Both the position numbers and the translations under genes were made by a program. DNA of 64,000 nt from Sphingobacteriales bacterium (GTDB lineage Bacteria > Bacteroidota > Bacteroidia > Chitinophagales > JADIYW01), in the NCBI GenBank assembly GCA_016719635.1, contig JADJYT010000002.1, positions 310,001 to 374,000 on the forward strand. Direction: 5' to 3'. The notes below the pieces were generated by a model. That model worked only from the letters and a program-made list of their open reading frames with translations, searched no databases and was not told the origin of the DNA. Of this stretch, positions 55,209 to 64,000 are shown in pieces (within the stretch, counting starts at the first letter, position 1; each line of letters opens with the position of its first letter).

Positions 55209-55826
55209 TTACGGTTGTACTAATTTTCTGATATCTTCTAACTGCTTTTGTTTTTTAGCTGTATCGTAATCCGGGTTAGTCCTGTTTAGATTGATTTCAA
55301 CCTGTAAATCATCCGCTTCCTGCTGCAGATACAGTCTTTTACTTTCAGAAATCCGCGGATGAGTGAAATCCTGAACAGGATGAATATCCTGTTTAACTTC
55401 TCTCTGTTTATAATTCACGGAGGCAGTCGGTTTCACCGTCTTTCGTTCGGAATTGGCTACAGTTGCCTGTTCTGGCAGTGTTTCTTTTAAATACCGGACA
55501 CTATTATCTGTGAATGATTCCGTATTTGCAGTCTTGAGGTTTGGGGATTCGGATATCGCAGAATTATTTTTTAACGCGGACAGCGAATCCATGTTTTTTT
55601 TCTGGAGCGTATTTGAACTTCTGAATTCAACGGGTGGTTGGGGAATGTCTATTTTTGACGCCGCCGTTTCTGCCTTACTTTTCAAGACCGCAGTGTTGGC
55701 ATTTTCTAAAATCACGGGAGCAGTTTCAGCCTTGGCTGTTTTAACCCTGTCCGACTGTGCATATGAAAATACCTGAACAAAAACAATAGATAGTATAAGA
55801 AATGCACTTTGTAAAATTCGACTCAT
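55209..55826 (-). CDS. Small secreted protein upstream of the giant surface protein, unknown function
   Basis: A 205-residue protein with a signal peptide (1-23, ending in SYAQ). The middle is low-complexity and rich in Ala, Lys, Ser and Thr. The last 45 residues are predicted to be helical and charged (SESKRLYLQQEADDLQVEIN, KKQKQLEDIRKLV). I recognise no family. It is 10 bases before the 2234-residue gene, so it may be a chaperone or accessory of that protein, but this is only contextual. Confidence 0.65.
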   Translation of the reverse strand: MSRILQSAFLILSIVFVQVFSYAQSDRVKTAKAETAPVILENANTAVLKSKAETAASKIDIPQPPVEFRSSNTLQKKNMDSLSALKNNSAISESPNLKTANTESFTDNSVRYLKETLPEQATVANSERKTVKPTASVNYKQREVKQDIHPVQDFTHPRISESKRLYLQQEADDLQVEINLNRTNPDYDTAKKQKQLEDIRKLVQP

Positions 55827-56135
55827 CTGTTTTATTTTATGTAATTACCGACTAACCCCTGCAGACACGTAAAAATCAAATAAGATTGCAATGCATGGAT
55901 ACATTGAATATATTTCATATAAGTTGACTTAAATCAACTCCTTAATTGCTAATGTAAAAGTAAACAATTTCTTTTTCAATACCAATATACCCGTTAATTA
56001 ATTGTTTTTAATTACGATTACAAATCACGTAAGGCAGAAAGTACTGCTTTTATTCATATTTTTGCCAAACGAAATGAGTTGGATAAAATTTAAGCAGTCA
56101 GCATTTTATTTAACATTTAATAAAATAAAAATCAC
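55827..56135. other. 309-bp divergent intergenic region before trpS
   Basis: AT-rich with no gene. It contains the trpS -7 candidate (56057-56064) and must also hold the promoter of the surface-protein operon, which I could not identify. No tryptophan leader peptide or T-box-like structure was recognised. Confidence 0.6.
56057..56064 (+). promoter_or_regulatory. Candidate -7 element of trpS
   Basis: TATTTTTG matches TAnnTTTG, 72 bases before the trpS ATG. No TTG is seen at the -33 position. Confidence 0.35.
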
Positions 56136-57140
56136 ATGAGAGAACGGGTCTTAAGCGGCGTAAGAAGTACAGGAAATCTGCATTTAGGCAATTATTTCGG
56201 TGCCGTGAAAAACTTTATCCAGATGCAGGAAAACTATGAATCCTATTTTTTCATAGCCAATCTGCATGCGCTGACCACCCACCCTGACCCGGAACTACTA
56301 AAAAAGTCCGTAAAGGCCACACTGGTGGAATATGTAGCCTGCGGACTAGATCCTGAAAAAAGCACCATCTATGTTCAAAGTGATGTTCCTGAGATTTCAG
56401 AATTATATACCCTGCTGAACATGCTTGCCTACAAGGGTGAATTGGAAAAATGCACCTCCTTTAAGGAAAAAATCAAAAAACACCATGAAAATATCAATGC
56501 CGGCTTATTGACATATCCGGTTCTGATGGCTTCCGATATTCTGATACACCGTGCACATAAAGTACCGGTAGGGAAAGACCAGGAACAGCACCTGGAAATG
56601 ACACGAAATTTTGCCGTTCGTTTCAATCACCTCTACAATACGGATTTTTTTCCGGAGCCTCAGGCGTTTGACATGAGCGGTCAATTGGTGAAAGTTCCCG
56701 GACTGGACGGCAGCGGCAAGATGGGAAAAAGTGAGAGCGAGGGAAATGCCATTTTCCTGCGCGAAGAGCCTGAAGCCATTCGAAAAAAAGTGATGCGGGC
56801 TAAAACAGATTCAGGTCCGACAGAGCCCAACCAGGAGAAACCGGAAGAAATCAGAAACCTTTTTATGCTGATGGGCCTGGTATCCAAAAATGATACCGTT
56901 CAGTTTTTTGAAGATGCTTATAACAACTGTTCCGTCCGCTACGGCGATATGAAAAAACAACTGGCGGAAGACATTATCCTTTTCACCCTTCCTATGAAAG
57001 AAAAAATTACGGAACTGGAGAATAATCCTGCTTATATTCAGAGGATTGCTCAGGAGGGAGCGGAGAAAGCAAGAATCAGCGCCCGCAAAACACTGGATGG
57101 CGTGCAGGAAGTAATGGGGTTGAAAAGCATCTGGAAATAA
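56136..57140 (+). CDS. trpS: Tryptophanyl-tRNA synthetase
   Basis: A 334-residue class I synthetase. The HIGH-type motif is in RSTGNLHLGNYFGAVKNF, the KMSKS-type loop is GSGKMGKSESEGNAIF, and the tryptophan site region VLMASDILIHRAHKVPVGKD is intact. It charges tRNA-Trp with tryptophan. Full length. The deoxynucleoside kinase gene follows 140 bases later on the same strand. Confidence 0.98.
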   Translation: MRERVLSGVRSTGNLHLGNYFGAVKNFIQMQENYESYFFIANLHALTTHPDPELLKKSVKATLVEYVACGLDPEKSTIYVQSDVPEISELYTLLNMLAYKGELEKCTSFKEKIKKHHENINAGLLTYPVLMASDILIHRAHKVPVGKDQEQHLEMTRNFAVRFNHLYNTDFFPEPQAFDMSGQLVKVPGLDGSGKMGKSESEGNAIFLREEPEAIRKKVMRAKTDSGPTEPNQEKPEEIRNLFMLMGLVSKNDTVQFFEDAYNNCSVRYGDMKKQLAEDIILFTLPMKEKITELENNPAYIQRIAQEGAEKARISARKTLDGVQEVMGLKSIWK

Positions 57141-57280
57141 ACAAGGGGACTGATTTTATTTATATTCAGCCTTCAGCTCCTCCAATTATTTATCCACTTT
57201 TTCAAAAAAATCATCTGTGCTTGATTTTTCAATCAAAAAAAAAGTATAGATTAGTTGTCCTTATACAAAAAAATCAAATC

Positions 57281-57919
57281 GTGGCCAAACAAAAAAAACA
57301 ACTCAAACATATTGCCGTTGCCGGAAATATCGGTTCCGGAAAAACAACCCTCACAGAGAAATTAGCGAAACATTACGGCTGGGAAGCGCGATTCGAAGAT
57401 GTAGAAAACAATCCATATCTGAATGACTTCTATCAGGACATGCCACGCTGGTCATTCAACCTCCAGATTTATTTTTTAAACAGCCGTCTGCGCCAACTGG
57501 TCGAAATTCAGGAAGGTGATAAGATTGTCATTCAGGACAGAACGATCTATGAGGACGCGCATATCTTTGCTCCCAACCTCCACGAAATGGGACTGATGAG
57601 CAACCGTGATTTTGAAAATTATATCAGCTTCTTCAGAACCATCTGCAAACAGGTGCAACCACCGAATTTACTGGTGTACCTGAAAGCATCACTGGGCACA
57701 CTGGTAGGGCAGATTGAACGCAGAGGCCGTGCCTATGAAGATAATATACGACTGGATTACTTAAAGCAGTTGAACCAATATTACGATAACTGGATTGACA
57801 ATTACAAAGAAGGCCCGCTGCTCATTATCAATGTCGATGACCTGAATTATGCAGATAAAAAAGAAGATTTCGGGAAAGTAATTGAAAAAATTGACGCTGA
57901 ATTATTCGGATTATTTTAG
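57281..57919 (+). CDS. Deoxynucleoside kinase
   Basis: The GTG at 57281 is taken as start; the open frame extends further up to a TTG but those residues (a basic, unconserved run) do not belong to the family. The 212-residue product has the P-loop HIAVAGNIGSGKTTL, the catalytic DRTIYEDAHIF with the Asp-Arg pair, and the lid IERRGRAYEDNIR. The fold matches deoxyadenosine/deoxyguanosine kinases, which phosphorylate salvaged deoxynucleosides; exact specificity cannot be told. A 28-bp palindrome follows the gene. Confidence 0.92.
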   Translation: MAKQKKQLKHIAVAGNIGSGKTTLTEKLAKHYGWEARFEDVENNPYLNDFYQDMPRWSFNLQIYFLNSRLRQLVEIQEGDKIVIQDRTIYEDAHIFAPNLHEMGLMSNRDFENYISFFRTICKQVQPPNLLVYLKASLGTLVGQIERRGRAYEDNIRLDYLKQLNQYYDNWIDNYKEGPLLIINVDDLNYADKKEDFGKVIEKIDAELFGLF

Positions 57920-57945
57920 AATCATCCCGTTAGCATACAATTAAA

Positions 57946-57973
57946 GAAGAGGTGGTCAATTGACCACCTCTTC
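57946..57973. terminator. 28-bp perfect palindrome between convergent genes
   Basis: GAAGAGGTGGTCAA is followed at once by its exact reverse complement. In RNA it forms a long GC-containing stem with a minimal loop, placed between the ends of the kinase gene and the SPOR-like gene. It lacks a proper T tract but is well placed for a two-way terminator. Confidence 0.7.
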
Positions 57974-57995
57974 ATGTTACGGGCTCTCTCTGTGT

Positions 57996-59117
57996 CTATT
58001 TTCCGGTGACGTAAGCATTTTCAAACCCCGGTGTGCTTTTTACCTGCGGCAATACCGCTTCTGCCGCTGTGTGACTGGCAAACCCGGTTATCCAAACCAC
58101 ATTGATATTTTTTTCATTCTTGTAACTGATGACCTTACCATATTTCATAAACTGGTCGAACATTTCCCACTTAGGAGCACCGAATGCACCTAACTGAATT
58201 GCCGTCGGGAACTTTTTCAGCATCTCCTCCCTGGTTTTATTTCCAAAAGTCTCCACAGCATTGTTTTTAGATGGCGCAACGACTGCACTTGTTACAGATG
58301 CATTATTCATCGTTGCAGCGGCGGATTTTGGAGCAGCCACAATTTCCACATTCGCTTTCTCCTGAACTGCGATTTGTTTATTCATGTCTTTTACCATTCC
58401 ATTTCCGCTTCCTTCATTGTCTTGAACAGGCGCGGCCGTAGAGTTATCCCCTAATGCTCCAAAATCAGTGTTGGTAGCCGTTCCGGCTGGTATCGCTGTG
58501 GAATTATCCCCTATAGCTGCCAGGTCCTCTTTATTTTTTTGCAGATTGATGGGCAGTGATTCTTCTGTTTTTTTATCAGCAGCGCTCTCTTCCAAATCCA
58601 CCACTTTCAATGTCTTTAAATCCAATTTTTTAATGATCCCACCGGATGAGTAGGTCAATGTATATTCATTCAGCAATCCCGGATTGGATTCATTCTTCGT
58701 AGTGTTACTGTTTTTGCCTAAATTTTTAGGTTTGCTCCATTTTCCGTTAGCATACTCTGCCGTATACAAATCCAGGCCGCCTATGCTGCCCGGAAAGGAT
58801 GCCACGAAAAATATCTTTTTTGTATCGCCGTTATCGAGTATTGCCGGCTGTCCTGCCTTATAGGTGCCCAGCAAATTCTTATTGAGCGTATATGCCACCC
58901 ATTTTTTATCTTTCCAAACAGCATGCAGCACCTCAAACATCAGGATTTCTTCTATGGATTTTACCTGTTCCGGCACTTTATAAGTCGGAATATCTTCGCT
59001 GTATAATTCAAATGTAATTTCCTGTAAGAAAGAGTATTCATTCATTAGTCTTGCAGCTGCTTTCGAACTGAAGCCGATGAGCATAAATGCAAAAGACAGG
59101 ACAAGTATTTTTTTCAT
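57996..59117 (-). CDS. Secreted SPOR-like protein, unknown function
   Basis: A 373-residue protein with a signal peptide (1-21). The N-terminal half has beta-propeller-like strands of the PD40 type (KKIFFVASFPGSIGGLDLYT, YANGKWSKPKNLGKNSNTTK). A low-complexity linker (about 195-290) has the unit GDNSTAIPAGTATNTDFGAL and a near copy. The last 75 residues resemble a SPOR peptidoglycan-binding domain (AIQLGAFGAPKWEMFDQFMK, NINVVWITGFASHTAAEAVL). It may link a periplasmic function to septal cell wall, as in OmpA-like gliding or T9SS accessory proteins, but that is speculative. Confidence 0.65.
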   Translation of the reverse strand: MKKILVLSFAFMLIGFSSKAAARLMNEYSFLQEITFELYSEDIPTYKVPEQVKSIEEILMFEVLHAVWKDKKWVAYTLNKNLLGTYKAGQPAILDNGDTKKIFFVASFPGSIGGLDLYTAEYANGKWSKPKNLGKNSNTTKNESNPGLLNEYTLTYSSGGIIKKLDLKTLKVVDLEESAADKKTEESLPINLQKNKEDLAAIGDNSTAIPAGTATNTDFGALGDNSTAAPVQDNEGSGNGMVKDMNKQIAVQEKANVEIVAAPKSAAATMNNASVTSAVVAPSKNNAVETFGNKTREEMLKKFPTAIQLGAFGAPKWEMFDQFMKYGKVISYKNEKNINVVWITGFASHTAAEAVLPQVKSTPGFENAYVTGK

Positions 59118-59469
59118 GATACGTTTTTAAAAATTACACTAACAAAAGTGACATTAAATCGCTCTATTAATACGCAAAGTTTTCCACAATATTGTATTAA
59201 AACAAGGTTCAACTTTTATGCCATTTGCAGACATATAAGGAAAGTATGAAATCTAAAACTATAAAAAATGTTATTTCAACTGATGTTGCATGGGAAACGA
59301 AAACAGACTTATTTGTCAGTTTCACAGTCTAGATTGGCAAAACCTGCACCCGCACCTGATTTCAGTATAAATTCTACAATATGCTCAATCAATTTCAACT
59401 CGCTTTTTAAATTCATTAACAAATCATTTAAAATTACAAGAATCCGTCGATTATCTGTATTTTTACAGC
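59118..59469. other. 352-bp divergent intergenic region before lepA
   Basis: No gene is supported. An open frame starting at 59268 overlaps the lepA start in another frame and lacks coding character. CAAAAGTG near 59147 on the plus strand is one base from the minus-strand promoter consensus and may serve the SPOR-like gene. No lepA promoter was identified. Confidence 0.55.
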
Positions 59470-61262
59470 ATGGAAAATATCAGAAATTTCTGTATTATCG
59501 CACATATTGATCACGGCAAAAGTACATTGGCTGACAGGCTGCTGGAAGTGACCAAAACGGTTTCTGAACGCGACTTACAGGCACAAACGTTAGACGATAT
59601 GGATCTGGAGCGGGAACGAGGCATTACTATTAAAAGCCATGCCATCCAGATGGACTATACGCACACGGATGGAAAAAAATATGTACTCAATTTGATTGAT
59701 ACTCCCGGACACGTGGACTTTTCCTATGAAGTTTCCCGCTCGCTCGCTGCCTGTGAAGGGGCTTTGCTTTTGGTAGATGCCACTCAAGGCATACAGGCAC
59801 AAACGATTTCAAATTTATACCTCGCCATCGAGAACGGACTGGAAATCATCCCCGTAATCAATAAAGTGGATATGGAAGGCGCCATGATAGAAGATGTATC
59901 CGACCAGATTGTAGACCTGATTGGCTGTAAAGCAGAGGTTATTATTCAGGCAAGCGGAAAAACAGGTATTGGTATCGATGATATCTTTGACGCGGTCATA
60001 AAACGTATTCCCGCTCCAATAGGCCATAAAGAAGAACCTTTACAGGCATTGGTGTTCGACTCGGTGTTTAATTCCTTCAGAGGAGTCATCGCCTATGTGA
60101 GAATCATGAACGGCAGGCTGAAAAAAGGTGATAAGGTAAAATTCATGGCCACGGGCAAGGAATATTTTGCGGATGAAGTGGGTGTGCTGAAAATGAATCT
60201 GGATCCGCGTTCAGAAATCGCAGCGGGTGATGTGGGTTATATCATTACCGGATTAAAAGTTTCCAAAGAAATAAAAGTGGGTGATACGCTTACGCTGGTT
60301 CAGAATCCATGCAAAGATATCATTAATGGATTTGAAGACGTGAAGCCGATGGTATTCGCCGGTATCTATCCTATCGACAACGATGATTTTGAAGAATTGA
60401 GGGATTCCCTCGAAAAATTGCAGCTCAATGATGCCTCTCTTGGTTGGGAGCCGGAAACGTCCCTGGCTTTGGGGTTTGGTTTTCGCTGCGGCTTCCTGGG
60501 GTTGCTGCATCTCGAGATTGTACAGGAACGATTGGAACGGGAGTATGATATGACCATTATCACTACGGTTCCCAACGTTACCTATTACGCGTATAAAAAA
60601 GACGGCATCAGGCTGGTGGTAAACAATCCATCTGACTTGCCCGAACCCACCATCCTGGATTATGTGGAAGAGCCGTACATCAAGGCACAGATCATCACCA
60701 AGCCTGAATATATAGGCGCTATCATGAAATTATGCATGGACAAACGCGCCATCCTGAAGAATCAGGTGTATCTGGCGGAAACCAAGATTGAACTGCAGTT
60801 TGAGATGCCATTGGCTGAAATCGTTTTTGATTTTTACGATCAGTTGAAATCCATATCCAAAGGCTATGCGAGTTTCGACTACCACATGGCGGATTTCGGG
60901 AAAGTGACCTGGTGCGTTTGGATATCAAATTGAACGGCGAAAATGTGGATGCCTTTTCCGCTCTGATACATCGCAGCAAAGCCTATTCATTCGGCAGCCG
61001 CCTGTGCGAAAAGCTGAAAGAACTGATACCGCGCCAGCAGTTTCTGATTGCCATTCAAGCCGCCATCGGTGCCAAGATCATAGCCAGAGAAACCATCTCC
61101 GCCATGCGTAAGGATGTAACCGCCAAATGTTACGGCGGCGATATTTCGCGTAAACGAAAACTTCTGGAAAAGCAGAAAAAAGGAAAGAAACGTATGCGTC
61201 AGGTAGGCAATGTGGAAGTCCCGCAGCAGGCATTTATGGCAGTGCTGAAACTGAATGATTAG
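59470..61262 (+). CDS. lepA: Elongation factor 4 (LepA), interrupted by a one-base frameshift
   Basis: The first 475 codons encode a normal LepA: AHIDHGKSTLADRLLE (G1), IDTPGHVDFSYEV (G3), PVINKVDMEGA (G4), then GFRCGFLGLLHLEIVQERLE. After HMADFG the frame runs into a TGA at about 60931. The rest of the protein (RLDIKLNGENVDAFSALIHR, IQAAIGAKIIARETISAMRK, CYGGDISRKRKLLEKQ) continues in the next frame to 61262. Inserting one C after TTC at about 60897 would give DFRESDLVRLDIKLNG and a full protein of about 597 residues. The downstream part shows no further decay. LepA back-translocates ribosomes or aids initiation. This is either a recent mutation or a sequencing error. Confidence 0.9.
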
Positions 61263-61421
61263 CAACATGCATACTATAAAGCTCTTATTTATTTCTTCGT
61301 AAGTTAAGGCTAATGCAAGACACGAACCAGATGAGAGGAATGTTACAGGTTTTGTAAAAAATGTTGGCGAAGAAAAAACAGATGACTTTAAGTCTGGCCT
61401 GTCTCTCCGTACAAATTGAGT

Positions 61422-62387
61422 CTACAGTAATTCTACGATAATTTTCTCAACGCTGACACCTTCCGCTTCTGCTTTGAAGTTGCGTATGATACGGTGACGC
61501 AAAATCGGCAAGGCTACAGCCTGCACATCGTCGATATCCGGTGAGTATTTGCCATGAATGGCAGCATGGCCTTTGGCTGCCATCACCATCGCCTGCGAGG
61601 CTCTTGGCCCGGCTCCCCATGCTATGAATTCATTGACTATTTTGGCGGCATTCGGTGTATTAGGCCGGGTGGATGCTGCCAGTTTGACGGCATATTCCAC
61701 CACATTATCCGCGATTGGCATGCGTCGAATCAGATGCTGGAAGGCGATGATTTCCCTGGAGCCTATCACTTTCTGAACACTTGCCGGATTATCGGTTGTC
61801 GTCGTTTTTACCACCTGCAATTCTTCTTCGTATGAAGGATAATCCAGCACGATATTGAACATAAAACGGTCTAACTGCGCTTCCGGCAGCGGATACGTTC
61901 CTTCCTGTTCTATCGGGTTTTGAGTGGCGAGCACAAAAAATGGCAAATCCAGTTTATGCTGCGCACCTGCAGCCGTTACCTGACGTTCCTGCATGGCTTC
62001 CAGTAAGGCGGATTGTGTTTTCGGAGGAGTACGGTTGATTTCATCCGCTAAAATGATATGGGCAAATATCGGGCCTCTGTTAAAATGAAATTGTCTGTTT
62101 TCATTCAGTACTTCCGCGCCGATGATATCCGAAGGCATCAGATCGGGTGTAAACTGGATACGCTTGAAATCTAGTTCCAGTGCATCTGAAACCGTTTTCA
62201 CCAATAAGGTTTTTGCCAGGCCGGGTACACCCACCAATAAACTATGGCTGTCACAAAATATAGACAACAGCACATACTTCACCACTTCATCCTGCCCGAT
62301 AATGACCTTGCGGATTTCAGTTCTCAACTGCCCGTAAGTAGATGCCAATTGCTGTATTCCTTCAATATCGTTATTAAACTGACTCAT
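61422..62387 (-). CDS. MoxR-type AAA+ ATPase
   Basis: A 321-residue ATPase with Walker A LLVGVPGLAKT, Walker B HIILADEINRTPPKTQSALL and the family stretch LEAMQERQVTAAGAQHKLDL, followed by PLPEAQLDRFMFNI. MoxR ATPases act as chaperones that insert cofactors or assemble complexes, usually with von Willebrand A domain partners encoded nearby. No such partner is within the window downstream (61263-61421 is gene-free). It starts 6 bases after the SurA-like gene, so the two are co-transcribed. Confidence 0.93.
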   Translation of the reverse strand: MSQFNNDIEGIQQLASTYGQLRTEIRKVIIGQDEVVKYVLLSIFCDSHSLLVGVPGLAKTLLVKTVSDALELDFKRIQFTPDLMPSDIIGAEVLNENRQFHFNRGPIFAHIILADEINRTPPKTQSALLEAMQERQVTAAGAQHKLDLPFFVLATQNPIEQEGTYPLPEAQLDRFMFNIVLDYPSYEEELQVVKTTTTDNPASVQKVIGSREIIAFQHLIRRMPIADNVVEYAVKLAASTRPNTPNAAKIVNEFIAWGAGPRASQAMVMAAKGHAAIHGKYSPDIDDVQAVALPILRHRIIRNFKAEAEGVSVEKIIVELL

Positions 62388-62393
62388 GGGTTA

Positions 62394-63731
62394 TTATTTT
62401 TTTAAGACATACTGCAATGCATCACAGGTTGCATAGTCGTCCGTAATCATCAGATACGTTTTCTTCATGTTTTTAGCATACCAGCGCTGTAAGATTTGCT
62501 CTTCCTTATCCGACTTGGCAGCATTCTGCATCTTGTCGTAATCCACTTTTATATCGGCTACGTGGGCTTCCGTTTTGGACACCAGCTTCACGATACGGAA
62601 TGCCGGAGTGCCGTCATCCGCCTGATACATAATAGGTTTCGTCACAGACCCGATGGACAGCGTATCTATCAACAGATATAATGAAGGATCCACCTTATTA
62701 ACTTCCAGTATGGTTCCGCCTGACTCGTTATTCAATAAAAAGCCGCCCACATTTCTGGATTGTTCATCCTGAGAATACTCTTTTACCGCCTCTGTAAAGG
62801 TCAGTTTCCCGTCAATTATATCTGTGCGGACAGAATCCAGTTTTGACTGAGCGTATTCCGCATCTTTCGAAGTGGTCTGCGGCCTGACCAGAATATGCCG
62901 AACCTGTATCATATCCCCTCTTCGTTCTATCATCTGAATGATATGATAACCAAAAGGGGTTTGAACAACATCACTGGTTTCACCCGGTTTCAGTTTAAAA
63001 GCGGCGGCTTCGAAATCTTTCACATACATTCCCCTTGGCGCCCAGTCCAGTAACCCCCCTTCCTGTGCGGAAGATATATCTTCCGAATATAAACTGGCTA
63101 ACAATTCAAAATTTTCTCCTTTATTAACCCGTTCCAGAATACCTGCCGCTTTATCTTTTGCCGACTGCTGCTGAAAATCAGATACCTTAGGCTTCATGAC
63201 CACCTGCTGCAATTCAACGGTAGCATTGAAATAAGGCAGGCTGTCTTTGGCCAGATTGTCATAGAATGTTCTGATTTCAGAAGGCGTTACTTTAATATCC
63301 TGTAGGATTTTGTTACGCATACGGGCAGAAAGCATCTGCTCCCTGATATCCTCTCTGTAATCATCTTTGATTTGTTCTACTGTTTTGTGATAATATTCTT
63401 CAAATGCCTCCTGTGAACCTGCCACACTGATAAAATAATTTACCTTTCGGTTCAGTTCATCCTCCACTTCTTCATTTGCCAGCGGCAAACTGTCTTTTAT
63501 AGCCTGAGTGGTCAGCATCTTGTTATAGATCAGCTGTTCCATCAGCCTGCATCTGTTTTCTTTTTCTTCAGCACCGCGCAAACTAAGCAAATCCAGCTGG
63601 TTTTCGATATCTGAACGGAGAATAATCTTGTCATCGACGATAGCATCAATTTTATCTAACAAAATAGTATTAGATCCGTAAACTGTAAGAAGGGTTAAAA
63701 CTGCACTAAAAAATAAAATAAATTTACGCAT
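62394..63731 (-). CDS. SurA-like periplasmic peptidyl-prolyl isomerase
   Basis: A 445-residue protein with a signal peptide (1-19), a SurA-type N-terminal chaperone region (LDKIDAIVDDKIILRSDIEN) and two parvulin domains. The first is about 170-272 (ELQQVVMKPKVSDFQQQSAK, PFGYHIIQMIERRGD). The second is about 275-400 (QVRHILVRPQTTSKDAEYAQ) and lacks the usual final GYH segment in clear form. SurA proteins guide outer-membrane proteins to the BAM complex. A related gene ends 120 bases upstream, so this looks like a foldase cluster, with moxR downstream. Confidence 0.92.
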   Translation of the reverse strand: MRKFILFFSAVLTLLTVYGSNTILLDKIDAIVDDKIILRSDIENQLDLLSLRGAEEKENRCRLMEQLIYNKMLTTQAIKDSLPLANEEVEDELNRKVNYFISVAGSQEAFEEYYHKTVEQIKDDYREDIREQMLSARMRNKILQDIKVTPSEIRTFYDNLAKDSLPYFNATVELQQVVMKPKVSDFQQQSAKDKAAGILERVNKGENFELLASLYSEDISSAQEGGLLDWAPRGMYVKDFEAAAFKLKPGETSDVVQTPFGYHIIQMIERRGDMIQVRHILVRPQTTSKDAEYAQSKLDSVRTDIIDGKLTFTEAVKEYSQDEQSRNVGGFLLNNESGGTILEVNKVDPSLYLLIDTLSIGSVTKPIMYQADDGTPAFRIVKLVSKTEAHVADIKVDYDKMQNAAKSDKEEQILQRWYAKNMKKTYLMITDDYATCDALQYVLKK

Positions 63732-63747
63732 GAAAAGAATTGAAGTG

Positions 63748-63755
63748 CAAATGTA
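63748..63755 (-). promoter_or_regulatory. Candidate -7 element of the SurA-like gene
   Basis: Minus-strand TACATTTG is an exact TAnnTTTG match, 16 bases before the start codon. No -33 TTG is seen, and read-through from the upstream gene is also possible. Confidence 0.35.
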
Positions 63756-63851
63756 CGAAAATGATAGTTAGTTTGTCCGAAAATCCGCTCTTTTTACAGC
63801 ATCTCCGTGAATGTTAAGTTTTTTTAACCTGAAACTTTCCAAAGCTGGTAA

Positions 63852-64000
63852 TTATTTTCTTATCAATGATTCAAAAACCTCTTTATTGATGAGAACCGGA
63901 TATTTTTTCCGAAGATTTTCCAGCCACTTTTTTTCCAGATATTCCTGATAGGCAGCTACCACGTACCCCCTGCATTCTTCAAAAGTCCGCGGCTTTTCCG
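63852..64000 (-). CDS. 3' end of a second PPIase/foldase-like gene (cut by window edge)
   Basis: The minus strand encodes 48 residues to the edge: EKPRTFEEC, VAAYQEYLEKKWLENLRKKY and a final VLINKEVFESLIRK. This ending is typical of SurA/PpiC-like peptidyl-prolyl isomerases of Bacteroidota, whose last helix folds back on the N-terminal domain. The rest lies outside. It precedes the SurA-like gene on the same strand. Confidence 0.7.
   Translation of the reverse strand, partial: EKPRTFEECRGYVVAAYQEYLEKKWLENLRKKYPVLINKEVFESLIRK

Noticed and set aside
59268..59510. Small gene before lepA
   Set aside because: It overlaps the lepA start in another frame, starts with no support and matches nothing recognisable.
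60891..60912. Programmed -1 frameshift in lepA
   Set aside because: No X XXY YYZ heptamer in the zero frame and no supporting hairpin seen; LepA is not known to use frameshifting.

Overview
The window is a stretch of a Bacteroidota chromosome, most likely from the Chitinophagales/Sphingobacteriales side of the phylum. The reasons are the type IX secretion (T9SS) C-terminal sorting domains, the rpoBC/tuf gene order with DUF3467 after rpoC, the near absence of Shine-Dalgarno sequences, and TAnnTTTG-type promoter elements. Most of it is ordinary housekeeping and cell-surface DNA. There is no prophage, CRISPR array, insertion sequence or rRNA gene.

Layout. 0-5.5 kb: the end of an unknown gene, an FGE-sulfatase-fold protein and an SCO1-like copper chaperone (cytochrome oxidase or denitrification context), an ABC-F ATPase and a secreted PhoD-type phosphatase. 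5.6-11.1 kb: a two-gene surface operon on the minus strand, a T9SS protein followed by a 1182-residue protein with a self-cleaving S74 chaperone domain. 11.2-20 kb: a patchwork of duplicated and decaying genes. It holds an AraC regulator broken by one in-frame TAA, a decayed copy of the repeat protein that is intact at 19.1 kb, and a truncated copy of the PhoD gene together with its promoter region. Between these lie an intact outer-membrane protein, an Old Yellow Enzyme and a PDZ/MORN secreted protein. 20.1-23.5 kb: small metabolic and regulatory genes (DUF4286, CDGSH/4Fe-4S, GNAT, pirin, MarR, DUF3467).

23.6-36.7 kb: the core transcription/translation operon, read on the minus strand as four tRNAs, tuf, tRNA-Trp, secE, nusG, rplK, rplA, rplJ, rplL, rpoB and rpoC, with a strong hairpin between rplL and rpoB and a clear terminator after rpoC. 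36.7-41.3 kb: a plus-strand insert that separates these tRNAs from hpf-xerC-rpsU, which normally adjoin them in this phylum. The insert holds a repeat-rich non-coding stretch, a 20-bp perfect palindrome, a papain-type lipoprotein with a compositionally foreign C-terminus, and a lipoprotein resembling the dimethylformamidase large subunit. I regard this as the most interesting accessory segment.

41.3-48.4 kb: hpf, xerC, rpsU (with an unusually good Shine-Dalgarno), an acyl-CoA dehydrogenase, a helix-hairpin-helix protein, an OmpA/thrombospondin-repeat protein, marC, a LolD-like ABC ATPase and gatC. 48.5-55.8 kb: a 2234-residue T9SS surface protein with convertase P domains but no protease, and its small upstream partner. 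56.1-64 kb: trpS, a deoxynucleoside kinase, a SPOR-like secreted protein, lepA (broken by a one-base frameshift in this sequence), a MoxR ATPase and a SurA-like chaperone, with the 3' end of a second PPIase-like gene at the right edge.
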